DNA of 64,000 bases, from positions 22,929,751 through 22,993,750 of the forward strand of contig CM068543.1 in NCBI GenBank assembly GCA_035048495.1, in the 5' to 3' direction. The notes below the pieces were generated by a model. The model did no database searches. It was not told the DNA's origin and was given only the letters and a program-made list of their open reading frames with translations. Source of the DNA: Euptelea pleiosperma. Taxonomy: Eukaryota; Streptophyta; Magnoliopsida; Ranunculales; Eupteleaceae. The position numbers were made by a program, and so were the translations under genes. Below are positions 34,600 through 45,002 of this stretch, piece after piece; the stretch's first letter is position 1, and each line of letters opens with the position of its first letter.

Positions 34600-34994
34600 G
34601 AGCTGAGATAGAATGACTAATGGAATTCTTACTAATATTCTTACTAATGGACGTGGGGCCCACATGCGTTTGAGTTAAGGGGTGATTTTGGTGAGGTTGA
34701 TCTCCTCACCATAGAATCACCCTCACCAAAAATCAGTAATTTTTAAAACTTCTAACCCTACCAAATACAGACCTAAATTTAATGGTGAAAATGGATGGTC
34801 CAAAATTTTTCAATTTGTAATCTACTTTTCACAAGGCTACAAATGTTGGAATGGGCTGATTTTTTGTGTGGTTGATATCCACATTGAGAAGAATATTATC
34901 ACCAAAAATCATCTCTTAACTCATCCGCATGTGGGCCCCACGTCCATTAGTAAGAATATTAGTAAGAATTCCATTAGTCATTCTATCCCAGCCC
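34600..34994. mobile_element. MITE with GATAGAATGACTAATGG ends, 395 bp
   Basis: Inverted ends over about 60 bases, from GATAGAATGACTAATGGAAT through TGGACGTGGGGCCCACATGC. Flanks TATATATAT and TATATATAG suggest a 9-bp TSD but lie in TA-repeat DNA, so this is weak. A second copy is at 38473-38863 and a stub near 41280. Confidence 0.8.
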
Positions 34995-35394
34995 TATATA
35001 TAGGACAAAGGTCCTTACGTGCCTCACGCTAAACCCCAAATATGCCCAAAATATCCCTGCTTAGTTTCTTTCATTTTCTTAATTTATTTATTTTGGGAGG
35101 GGTTCTTCGGTCTTATTGGCTTCAAAGACACGTCATCCCTGTGCGAACACGTCAGCCTTGCAAATCTTCAATGCTCTCTTTAATAAATAAAAAATAAGTT
35201 ATTCCTAATATTACCCTCAAGTTTATTAAATTGACAAGCATTGCTTCTTTTAGGTTTAAAATTTTTTTTAATTGATAAGGGTTCTTTGGTCATTTAGTAT
35301 TTCCACATTCCAACACAACTGTGCTTGCAATCATTGCATCTAACGTGGCACTTAAACTATTCATTGGAAAAAATTGGATGATATATCCATCATC

Positions 35395-35690
35395 GAAGTT
35401 GATGATGGACCCACATTATAAGCTACATGGCACACTATCAGAGGATACTAACCGTATGGATGTCTGACACATCCCTAAACGGACTTATGTAACAAATAGG
35501 CCTGATTAATAATTCCTAACCTTTGGATCATAATTCTTGAAATACACAGTGGAAGAAAATCCATTTAAAAGACTCTAATCCAATGGATATAAATTACTAA
35601 TCAGGATGAATTTTGATATGTAGGTCCAACTAGGGATGGGAAAAACATCTATACGGTGAGTGGTCTCTAATGAAGTACCCGTACATACTT
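35395..35690. repeat. Fold-back MITE copy interrupted downstream
   Basis: Left arm TAAGCTACATGGCACACTAT near 35420; right arm CTAGGGATGGG...CATCTATACGGTGAGTGGTC ending near 35670. The sequence after it (CATTATTAAAATAGTAATGA) is the target of the U6/LINE insertion. Confidence 0.65.
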
Positions 35691-35708
35691 CATTATTAAA
35701 ATAGTAAT

Positions 35709-35719
35709 GAGACATCTGA

Positions 35720-35751
<32 letters not shown>

Positions 35752-35803
35752 GGCCCCTGCGCAAGGATGACACTCACAAATTGAGAAATTGTCTAAATTT
35801 TTT
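35709..35803 (+). pseudogene. U6 snRNA pseudogene (5'-shortened)
   Basis: Matches plant U6 from the GACAT after the 5' stem-loop to the terminal U run: ATAAAATTGGAACGATACAG, AGAAGATTAGCATGGCCCCT and GCGCAAGGATGACAC are intact, including the ACAGAGA box. The 5' stem-loop (about 10 bases) is missing and the last third has four substitutions (ACTCACAAATTGAGAAATTG, GTCTAAATTTTTT). Plant U6 promoter elements (upstream TCCCACATCG and a TATA box 25-30 bases before the start) are absent. It runs directly into a LINE end, so this is a retropseudogene and not a working gene. Confidence 0.9.
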
Positions 35804-36353
35804 CCTTCGAAAATCCATTTTTTTGCATGGGTCACACATTGAATAAGATACTTACTGTTGATAACTTAATCATAAAAAAGTAGATATTTGTGGATTATTG
35901 TGGTATGTGTAAGGTAGTGGGGAGAACACAAACTATCTTCTTGTACATTGTGAGTTTGCCAAACAGGTTTGGTGTTTCTTTCTCTCTTGCATGAGCATCA
36001 GCTGGATCTTGCCAGAAACCTTAAGGGTAGTCTTGGAGAGCTGGCCTAAAATTCATGTGAAAGCAAGAGGAAAGGTGCTTTGGAAGCTAACGTCATTGAC
36101 TATCATATGGAGAGTGTGGTTGGAAAAGAATAAGAGAACATTTCAGGGCAATGAGTGCTTTTTACAGGAAGTCATTTTAAACATTAAAGCTCTTTTATTT
36201 AGTTGGGGTAACATTTCTGATGAGTTGAGTGGTGCTTTCCTTAGGGACATGGTCTTTAGGTTTGATCACATTTTGATATAACTCTCTTTCGCTTTCTTCT
36301 CTTGTGTATTTTGAGATCTTCTCGATCTCCTTTTATTACTTATCAAAAAAAAA
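35804..36353 (+). mobile_element. 5'-truncated LINE 3' end joined to U6
   Basis: Aligned with the minus-strand LINE near 31640, homology begins within a few bases of the U6 T-run (CCTTCGAAAATCC...TTTTTTTGC). Frames contain [34 protein letters not shown] and SLTIIWRVWLEKNKRTFQGN (C-terminal zinc finger and tail), with a stop and a frameshift. The 3' end is ATTACTTATC followed by nine A (36345-36353). Confidence 0.88.
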
Positions 36354-36399
36354 GAAGAGATTATCATGTTATATAGTGGTTCTTTTGTCACTAGCCAAA

Positions 36400-37420
36400 T
36401 AATACTCAAAATCTATCGTAAAAAACAAACAATGAAAAAGACTCTAATCAAACGGATAGAAATAACTAATCAGGATAAATTTTCGTATGTAGATCCCCTA
36501 GGGATGGGCAAAACGTCTATATGATCATCAATCTCTAATGTGCTGCCATGTGTAAGGTGCATGTGCATCGCATGTGGCGGTCCCCTAGTACTAATTAACA
36601 CACGAAGGCCCTTCTTGCGTGCCTCACGCTATTTTCTTATAATACTAAAATTTTTCATATTTTTGTTTCTTTCCTCCTCTTCAATTTATTCACTTAGTGA
36701 GGGCTATCCAGTCTTTCGTGTGTCAAAAGACACATCACCCTGCAAGCACAGTCACCCCAACATGGCACACAATGTTAAAAAATAATATTCCTACTATGCC
36801 CCTCAAGTTAGTTAAATTGACAAACATTGCTTCTCTCAGTGTTGTATTTAACAAAATTTGTGCTGATTAACGATTTCTAACCTTTAGATCATAATTCTTG
36901 AAATCCACGGTTTAAAATAATCCATGAAAATGACTCTAATGCAACTGATATAAATTAGTAATCAAGATGAATTTGGTATATAGGTCCAACTAGAGATGTG
37001 TAAAACGTCTATACAGTCAGTGATCTATAAAAGTGTGCCACGTGGCTTATAATATGGTCTATCGTCAACGTGACTTTGAAGAAAAAAAATTGTTAATTAT
37101 CCGTTCATACCTCATTATTAAAATAGCAATGATTACATGGTTCAAGAACCATGGATGTTATAATGTTGCATTAGTGGTGTCGCTTTTTTACTGGCCAAAT
37201 AATTCTCAAAATCCACGGTTAAAAACAAACCAAAAAAAAGACTCTTAACCAATGGATAGGAATAACTAATCAAGATGAATTTTTGTATGTAGGTCCACCT
37301 AGGGATGGGTGAAACATTTATATGGTCATGGATCTCTAAGAGTATGCCATGTGTAAGGTGCACATGCATCGTCGTGATAGTTAGAGTTTCTTTTTCTTTT
37401 TCTTCTTTTTTGGTAAACAT
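36400..37420. repeat. Fold-back repeat copies, including an empty site for the U6/LINE insert
   Basis: Arms recur at about 36440-36560, 36880-37060 and 37200-37400. The segment 37100-37150 (CTCATTATTAAAATAGCAAT then GATTACATGG) is the uninterrupted version of the sequence split by the U6/LINE insertion. No gene. Confidence 0.65.
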
Positions 37421-37429
37421 CGTCACAAT

Positions 37430-37746
37430 AGTTAGCTTTCTTACCCTCTTTTATATGCTCTATCACTGTCACGGACTTTTGCTAATCTTTTTTACCTTCC
37501 TTTTTTTTATCAGGGTAAGCTTTTGGGGGAAAAAAATATTTGTTGTGCCAACTACTTGATGCGTTGGTGAGTGCCCCTCTAAATTTGACAAAAAGCACTC
37601 CTTTTTGGCCCACTGACAGCACAAATATTTGGCTCACCATCTGATGGTATCAAATACCATTGCATTTAGTATGCATTTAGTATAAAAAAAATTCCTTGAA
37701 TACATCATAAGGTGCACAGTCCCCATTTAATTTTTATCTAAAAAAT

Positions 37747-37820
<74 letters not shown>

Positions 37821-38472
37821 CTCTCGATATATATATATATATATATATGACTCAGTGAATCATGCTGCACACACATGAAATATATAATTAAACAACGTAC
37901 ACTTGGGATCGGCCTAACCTTTTTTACATGCTAGCACTGTCACGGACTTTTGCTAATCTTTCCAACCTTTCTTTTTTGGATCAGGGATAAGCTTTTGTGG
38001 AATATATACAATATTTGATGTGCCAACTACTTGATGCGTTGGTGAGTGCCCCTCTAAATTTAACAAGAAGCACGCCTTTTTGGCCCACTGACAGCACATA
38101 TATTTGGTTCACCACCTGATGGTATCAAATACCGTTGCATTTAGTATAAAAAAATTCCTTGAATTCAACGTAAGGTGCACGGTCCCCATTTTTTATCTAA
38201 AAAAATGGATCTCTCTCTCTCTCTCTCTCTCATGAATCATGTTGCACACACATGAAATATATAATTAAACAACATACACTTGGGATCAGCCTAACCTCTT
38301 TTATATGCTCTATCACCATCACGAACTTTTGCTAATCTTTCCAACCTTTCTTTTTTGGATCAAGGATAAGCTTTTGGGGAAAAAATATTTGTTGTGCCAA
38401 CTACTTGATGTGTTAGTGAGTGCATGCCCCTCTAAATTTGACAAGAAACACTCCTTTTTTGCCGACTGACAG
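37430..38472 (+). repeat. Tandem repeat of about 400 bp, three units
   Basis: Units at about 37430-37850, 37850-38235 and 38235-38472 (third cut by a MITE). Shared marks: CACGGACTTTTGCTAATCTT, AAGCTTTTG.GGAA, TGCCAACTACTTGATG, GAGTGCCCCTCTAAATTTGA, CACCTGATGGTATCAAATAC and ATGGATCTCTCTC. Each unit ends in a TC microsatellite (longest 37749-37816), and units 2 and 3 begin with GAATCATG.TGCACACACATG. The three copies are highly alike. Confidence 0.85.
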
Positions 38473-38863
38473 CCTATATGGGATAGAATAACTAATGGAA
38501 TTCTTACTAATATTCTTATTAATGGACCCCACATGCGGAAGAGTTAAGGGAGGATTTTTGGTGATAATATTCTTCTCAATGTGGATATCAACCACACAAA
38601 AAAATAGCCCATTCCAACATTTGTAGCCTTTTGAAAAGTAGATTGCAATTTGAAAAATTTTGGACCATCCATTTTCACCGTTAAATTTAGGTCCGCATTT
38701 GGTAGGGTTAGAAGTTTTAAAATTATTGGTTTTTGGTGAGGGTGATCTCCATGGTGAGGAGATCATCCTCACCAAAAATCATCCCTTAACTCATCCGCAT
38801 GTGGACCCCACGTCCATTAGCAAGAATATTAGTAAGAATTCCATTAGTCATTCTATCCCAGCC
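38473..38863. mobile_element. MITE with GGGATAGAATAACTAATGG ends, second copy
   Basis: Same family as 34600-34994; inverted ends GGGATAGAATAACTAATGG and CCATTAGTCATTCTATCCC. It interrupts unit 3 of the 400-bp tandem repeat after ACTGACAGC. Confidence 0.8.
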
Positions 38864-38867
38864 ATTT

Positions 38868-40885
38868 ATATATATAACAAAATAGGGAAGTTGTCTTATC
38901 TCTTATCTTATCCTGCTTCATAAGATAAAGAGCAGTTGAGATCAAATCCATCCATCTAATGTGGACGGTTAGATTTCAGCCACTCAATCCCCCTCATTTA
39001 TTCAGTCACTCCCACTCATTTGACACTGCCACATGGCCCATATTGTGTCCTGTACAGAATCCTATCATTTTTAAGGCTGTCAACGGAGCCCGACCCTTAT
39101 TGACAATGTAAAATTCAAATTTTGAAATCTGAGTTTTAGCGCCATCATTTCCCATTATTTTCTGTTATTTCGTTATTTTCCCATTTTTAACCCTGTGCAT
39201 TACAATCCATTATAATGGAAAAATGATAAAGCCCCCAATCCGTTCTACCGTTTGAGTGCCGAAGCACACCCAATTTTTGCAAATGCCATAGGCACAGGGC
39301 ATTTACTATCTATATAACAAAACAGGGAAGTTGTCTCCCCACTTATACCGCCCTCTTATCTGTTTAGACAAAGAAGGCCCGAGATCTTATCTCCCAAATG
39401 GACAGTGGATCTCAGCCTCTCACACCCGATTTTGACAAATGCTTTGACGGAGAGTGCCGAGGGCACGGGCCACCCACTATACATCTATATAACAAAATAG
39501 AGAAGTCACTTATCCCCCCTCTTATCGGCTTCACAAAGGATGGCCAAGATCTTATCACCCCAAAGGATGGTGGATCTAAGCTACTCACACCTGATTTTGG
39601 CACGCTTTGTCGGAGAGTGCCGTAGGCACGGGCCACCTACGAGTCTATATAACAAAACAGGGAAGTTGTCTTATCTCTTATCTTATCCGGCTTCATAAGA
39701 TAAAGAGTGGTTGAGATCAAATCCATCCATCTAATGTGGATAGTTAGATTTCAACCACTCAATCCCACACAATTATTTGGTCACTCCCACTCATTTGACC
39801 CCTGCGCGCAACTGATTGAAATTTTATTGAAAATTTGAAGTTCAAAATTTGAATTTTAATACTATTATATATTTTCTGTTATTTCCATTATTTCTTCAAT
39901 TTTTTCATTTTGGCCCGTTCGTTACAATCCGTTATAATAGAAAAAATGGTAAAACCCCAGTCCGTCATACCGTTTGAGTGCCGAAGGCACCCAAGTTTTG
40001 CAATCGGAGAGTGTCGTGGGCACGAGCCATTTGCTAGTATATATATATAACAGGGAAGTTGTCTCCCCCTCTTATAGGCTTCATAAAGAAGGGCCGATCT
40101 TATCCCCCAACTGGACAATGGATCTCAGCCACTGACACCCAATTTTGACAAACGATTTTGTCGAGGAGTGCCGTGGGCACGGGCCACCTACTAGTATATA
40201 ACAAAACAGGGAAGTTGTCTCTCCACTTATACCCCCTCTTATCTGTTTCAACAAAGAAGGGCCAAGATCTTATCCCTATAATAAATAGTGGATCTCAACC
40301 CTTCACGCCCGATTTTGGCAAATGCTTTGTTGGAGTGCCGTGGGCACGGACCACCCACTATCTATATAACAAATGAAAGTGGTTGTCTTACACCCCCCCT
40401 CTTACCTTATATGGCTTCAATAATGAGTGGCTGAGATCCACTATACTCCATATCAATGGTTGAGATTAACTCACACCTGATTTTGACAAACACTTTGTCG
40501 GAAAGTGCCGCAAGCACGGGCCACCCATACATATAACAAAATAACTCAGTTGTATTCTCTTATCTTATCCATCCATCTAATGTGGACGGTTAGATAAAGA
40601 GTAGTTGAGATCAATTCCATCGATCTAATGTGGACGGTTAGATTTCAGCCACTCAATCCGCCTCATTTGACCCCAATTTATTCAAAATTTGAATTTCAAC
40701 ACCGTTATTTTTGTTATTTTTGTTATTTTCCCATTTCTCCCTCTATACGTTATAATCCGTTATAACAGCCTTTATAATGGAAAAACGGTAACGTCCCAGT
40801 CCTTTACACCATTTGAGTACCGAAGGCACCCAATTTTTGCAAACGCTTTTGTCGGAGAGTGCCGTGGACACGGGCCATTTACTAG
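38868..40885 (+). mobile_element. Head-to-tail array of eight short Helitron-like units
   Basis: Units at about 38868-39308, 39309-39479, 39484-39643, 39644-40037, 40041-40194, 40195-40360, 40361-40528 and 40529-40885. Each begins (TC)TATATAACAAAA and ends with a GTGCCG.GGGCACGGGCCA-type hairpin and CTAG, CTA or a decayed form. Units 1, 4 and 8 are long (about 360-440 bp, AT-rich core with TTATAATGG motifs); the others are short (about 155-170 bp). At 39643/39644 one unit's GAG abuts the next unit's TC with nothing between. Confidence 0.8.
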
Positions 40886-40901
40886 TATATATACATAACC
40901 T

Positions 40902-41430
40902 GACTCAATGAATCATGCTGCACACACATGAAATATATAATTAAACAACATACACTTGGGATCGGCTTAACCTCTTTTATATGCTCTATCACCGTCACAG
41001 ACTTTTGCTAATCTTTTCAACCTTTTTTTTTTGGATCAGGGATAAGCTTTTGGGGGAAAATATTTGTTGTGTCAACTACTTGATGCATTAGTGAGTGCCC
41101 CTCTAAATTTGACAAGAAGCACTCCTTTTTGGCCCACTGACAGCACATATATTTGGCTCACCGCCTGATGGTATCAAATACCGTTGCATTTAATATAAAA
41201 AAATTCTTGAATCCAACGTAAGGTGCAAGGTCCCCACTTTTTTTCTTAAAAAATAGATCTCTCTCTCTCTCTCATATATAGTAAGAATATGAGTAAGAAT
41301 TCCATTAGTAAGAATATCCCAGCCCATATATATATATATATATATATGACTCAGTGAATCATGCTGCACACACATGAAATATATAATTAAACAACATGCA
41401 CTTGGGATCGGCCTAACCCCATCTTGCTTA
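40902..41430 (+). repeat. Fourth copy of the 400-bp repeat and start of a fifth
   Basis: Copy at about 40902-41275 (GACTCAATGAATCATGCTGC ... ATAGATCTCTCTC), then a 50-bp stub of the MITE at 41280-41330, (TA)n, and the first 80 bases of another unit (41346-41430). The Helitron array and a MITE separate it from the first three units. Confidence 0.8.
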
Positions 41431-42330
41431 CCCAAAAAAAATTTGTTTCACTCTCACTCAGGGTCATCTCTACCATAAGGCCAATAAGGCGGTCGCTTTA
41501 GGCCCCAGGTGAGAGAAGGCCACAGCCCAAGTGAGATAAGGCCCCGACCCACCCCTTGTTGGATATACAAACCAAAAATTAACCTGATTGGTTATCTCTA
41601 ACCAAAGATTTTAGTACCTTTTAGGATTGGTTCTAGCCATTGGATTCAAGCATGTTTTCAGTAGTAAATCCAATGGCTAGAAATCATCAATCAAGCTGAT
41701 TTTTAGTGTGTTTATCCACCAATAGGTGGGCTGAACATCCACGCAGTCATTAGCAAAAATGATCAATGTAGGGTCGTGAGAGTCCTCTTTATAGACTGTT
41801 GCAACGGGACTTCAGGAGTTCTCAGCATCTATTTTTCCGTAGCTTTCGATTGTCACAAATAGTTGTTAAATAAGATTTTCTACTATACATAGTTAATTTT
41901 TTTAATTAATACCACATATATTAAATATAAAAAAGGCCTCATATGGAGTTTTTGCCTTAGGCCTCAACTTGCATCGAGACTGCCCTGCTCTCACTCTACG
42001 GAGAACTGAACTGCTGAACATACGAGTCTGCCTTTACTCGAAGACATTTTGAGCAAAAAATGCTCAACCAGATCTCTATGAGCCATGTGACACACTCTTC
42101 AAGACCACTGACTATATAAATGTTCGGCCCATCGTTAGGTCGACCTACATACCAAAAATCAGCCCAATTGGTGATTTCTAACCATTGGATTTGAGTCTTT
42201 TACATGAGTTGATTTTTAGATATTTGATTTGAGCATTTTCTGGCTGATTTTCGATTTGTAGGTCCACCTAGGGATGGTTCAAAACATCCATAAAGTCTGT
42301 GGTCTCAAAGACTGTGCCACGCTGACGCAT
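41431..42330. repeat. Fold-back repeat copies beside the split LRR gene
   Basis: A copy at about 41560-41760 with inner arms CCAAAAATTAACCTGATTGG and ATCAATCAAGCTGATTTTTA, and a copy at 42060-42320 with GAGCCATGTGACACACTC and the inverse GACTGTGCCACGCTGACGC. The second supplies the last codons and stop of the LRR 3' fragment. Confidence 0.65.
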
Positions 42331-45002
42331 ACGTATAGGGGTTGTCGAGTATTTTTTGTTCAACGGGTCGAGCAAAGGCGGACTCTTAAAATATGTAACA
42401 GTAACAGCATACCTATTACACTCGATTTCTTTTCCGCGGTTGAAAAAACCCATTTTCCAAAATGCCACCACAGTGAGAAGGAAGGCACCACCAAACCCAA
42501 GCCCGAAGTTGACACCAAAAATGACACTCTCTTCATGTGGGTCTTTGGCTGCATCATGCGGATAAATTTCTTCCCCTGGTTGATGGGTGCAAGGTTGCAT
42601 ACTAACCAACCTTGGGTTCCCTTCATAGCTAGAGTTGGGGAAGGTATCGAATTGACCTCCTGATGGTATCGACCCACATAGATTATTATCCGCAACGTTG
42701 AACCACGACATGAAGTGGAGACGCTTCAACGATGTCGGAATTTCCCCAGATAAATGATTTGCAGAAAGATCTAGTTTCTCCAAGTTGGTAAGATTGGAAA
42801 GTTGATCAGGAATCTTGCCTGTGAATTCGTTATGACTAAGATCCAGCATGTGAAGAAGCTTCAGTCGACCAATTTCTGTGGGTATCGTTCCGTTTAAACT
42901 GTTGTTTCTCAAAAATATAGCTGGGGGCATGTAAATGAGCCGTCTGTACTGCAAACTAGATGCATTTCTTACCTTAATGAATATGGAGAGCCCAAGATAA
43001 TTCTTATTTTTCCAGTTGACAGCCTCTTCAGATTTCATTAATGTCGGCAAGCTTGTGATTTCCACAGGCAGTTCTCCCGAAAGAAGGTTACTAGACAAGT
43101 CTAAGTTGAAGAGACTCGGCAGAGTGCCCAACCAACTAGGAATTGAACCAGTGAGTTCATTATTGGACAAGTCCAACACCTCTAGCTTCCTAAGCTTGGT
43201 CAACCAAGCAGGTACCCGACCCCTGAGTTTACACTTTCCAATACCCAGAAATTGGAGGTTTTGGAAACCATTGGGGTCAATATCACTGTCATTCGGAATT
43301 TCTTCTCCGATAAAGTTCTTCGAGAGAATTAAAACAGTGAGATTTTTACATTCTGTTAGAATTCGGAAAGCACCGCTGATGTTCTTAAACCTGTTATAGG
43401 AGAGCGAGAGGAAGGACAAGGACTTGAGGGAACTGATGGCCGGTAGGATCTGTCCTTGCAGGCGGTTTGTGGCTAGGCGCAGCCAAGTTAGTGACTTGCA
43501 TGAGTACAAGCCTACCGGTAAAGTACCTGCATGTGAAGTTTTTTTTGGGTGAGTATAATGATTTATTGATAAAGGCCTTGGAGGCTAAGGAAGCCTGCCA
43601 AAAATCTTGAACGAAAACAAAATACATCAGAAAAAGAAAATGAACTAAGGAAGAACCCGCCTCATCGCACCCCTAATGTCTCTCATTAATTGCCAGATCT
43701 GCTCACTTAAATACAATATTTCAAAAGTATATACATTTTCCTTCCTCATACAACTTGACCCAAAAGTAAACCAAAGCTTTATTGTCCAGCATAAGCTGCT
43801 CCTTCTGAAAACTTTTACTCTCAAGCATTGTGTTGTTTCTCTCCCTCCACAATCCCCAAATAACCGTCAAAGAGGTCAACGTCCATTTCCATCTCCGGAG
43901 ATGCTTAAAGCCTTTCCTTTCCAAGCAAAAAAAAATGTTCTTTAACCGTCTTAGGAGCTACCCAATACATCCCAATTAACTCCTTGAAAAATCATGTCCA
44001 TATCATCCTTGCATGCGCTTCTGCATGTAAGAAGAAATGATCCACAGATTCTCCACTACATAAGCAAAGTAGACAATTAATGATCCAAAACTCTCACCCC
44101 TCTTCCAAATAAAATTTATTATTTGAAATCTTCCTTGAACCATACACCAAGCTAGAAATCACACTTTGGATCAAAGCTCTACTACCCCATACTCTAGCTG
44201 CAGGAATGTCCCGTAAAGTGAATGACCAAAAAATATACTTTTAATATTATAGGTCCACCTTGTTCCTCGAATTAAGAAGAGAAATGTCTCCCACCTTGAT
44301 CATACGATCTGTCAACCGAAGTACCTTCCAGTCATAGAGATGACGACAAAAGCCAAGCTCCCAACTTAGTAATCCGTTTGTAGCTTCCTGTATTTTGCTG
44401 ATAGTAATAGACTTCTTATCTGAAATAAGAAAAATATCATGAAGGTAACTTTTCATACATTATCTATCCTCGCAAAATAAAATTGTATTCCCCCTATCCA
44501 GCTTAGACATCACCCCACTCTTCAAATCTATATAAGCCATTCTTGATGCCCTCCATACACCACACCCATATGCGCCTCTCGTTCTACTGCTACACCACTA
44601 CATAACTCTTTCCCCATACTTTCCTACAACGACTATGCGCCACAAATTGTCCCAGCCTCTCTACCCCAAACCTCCAAAGTTATTTCCCTTTCAACGCCTT
44701 ATTCATGCTCCGTAAATTTCCAACTCTTAACATGCCTCTCTCTCAGTCTTATGATTGTCCTCCACCGAACCAAATTAATCTTCTATCACCTTTAATATTC
44801 AGCTCCACAAAATTTTTTTATTAACCTCCACACCCTCTTCTCCACACTCACATGCATCAAGTATAGAGACATAACAGAGCAGCATACTAGAGAGGGTGCA
44901 TATTTTTATTAAGTATCAGTCTTTTCCCTTTGATAAAAATCTAGCTTTCCATATAGCTAGTTGACTCTCCAAATGTTTTATCATTGGATTCAAAATTGCC
45001 TT

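Noticed and set aside
35709..35803. Functional U6 snRNA gene
   Set aside because: Missing 5' stem-loop, several substitutions in the 3' part, no upstream promoter elements, and direct fusion to a LINE.
38413..38923. Open frames on both strands around 38.4-38.9 kb
   Set aside because: They lie in the inverted arms of the GGGATAGAATAACTAATGG MITE and give mirrored, meaningless translations.
42268..43509. The 3' LRR fragment as an independent 413-aa gene
   Set aside because: It has no ATG at the start, no signal peptide or N-cap, begins inside an LRR, and matches the C-terminal half of the intact paralogue across the LINE TSD.
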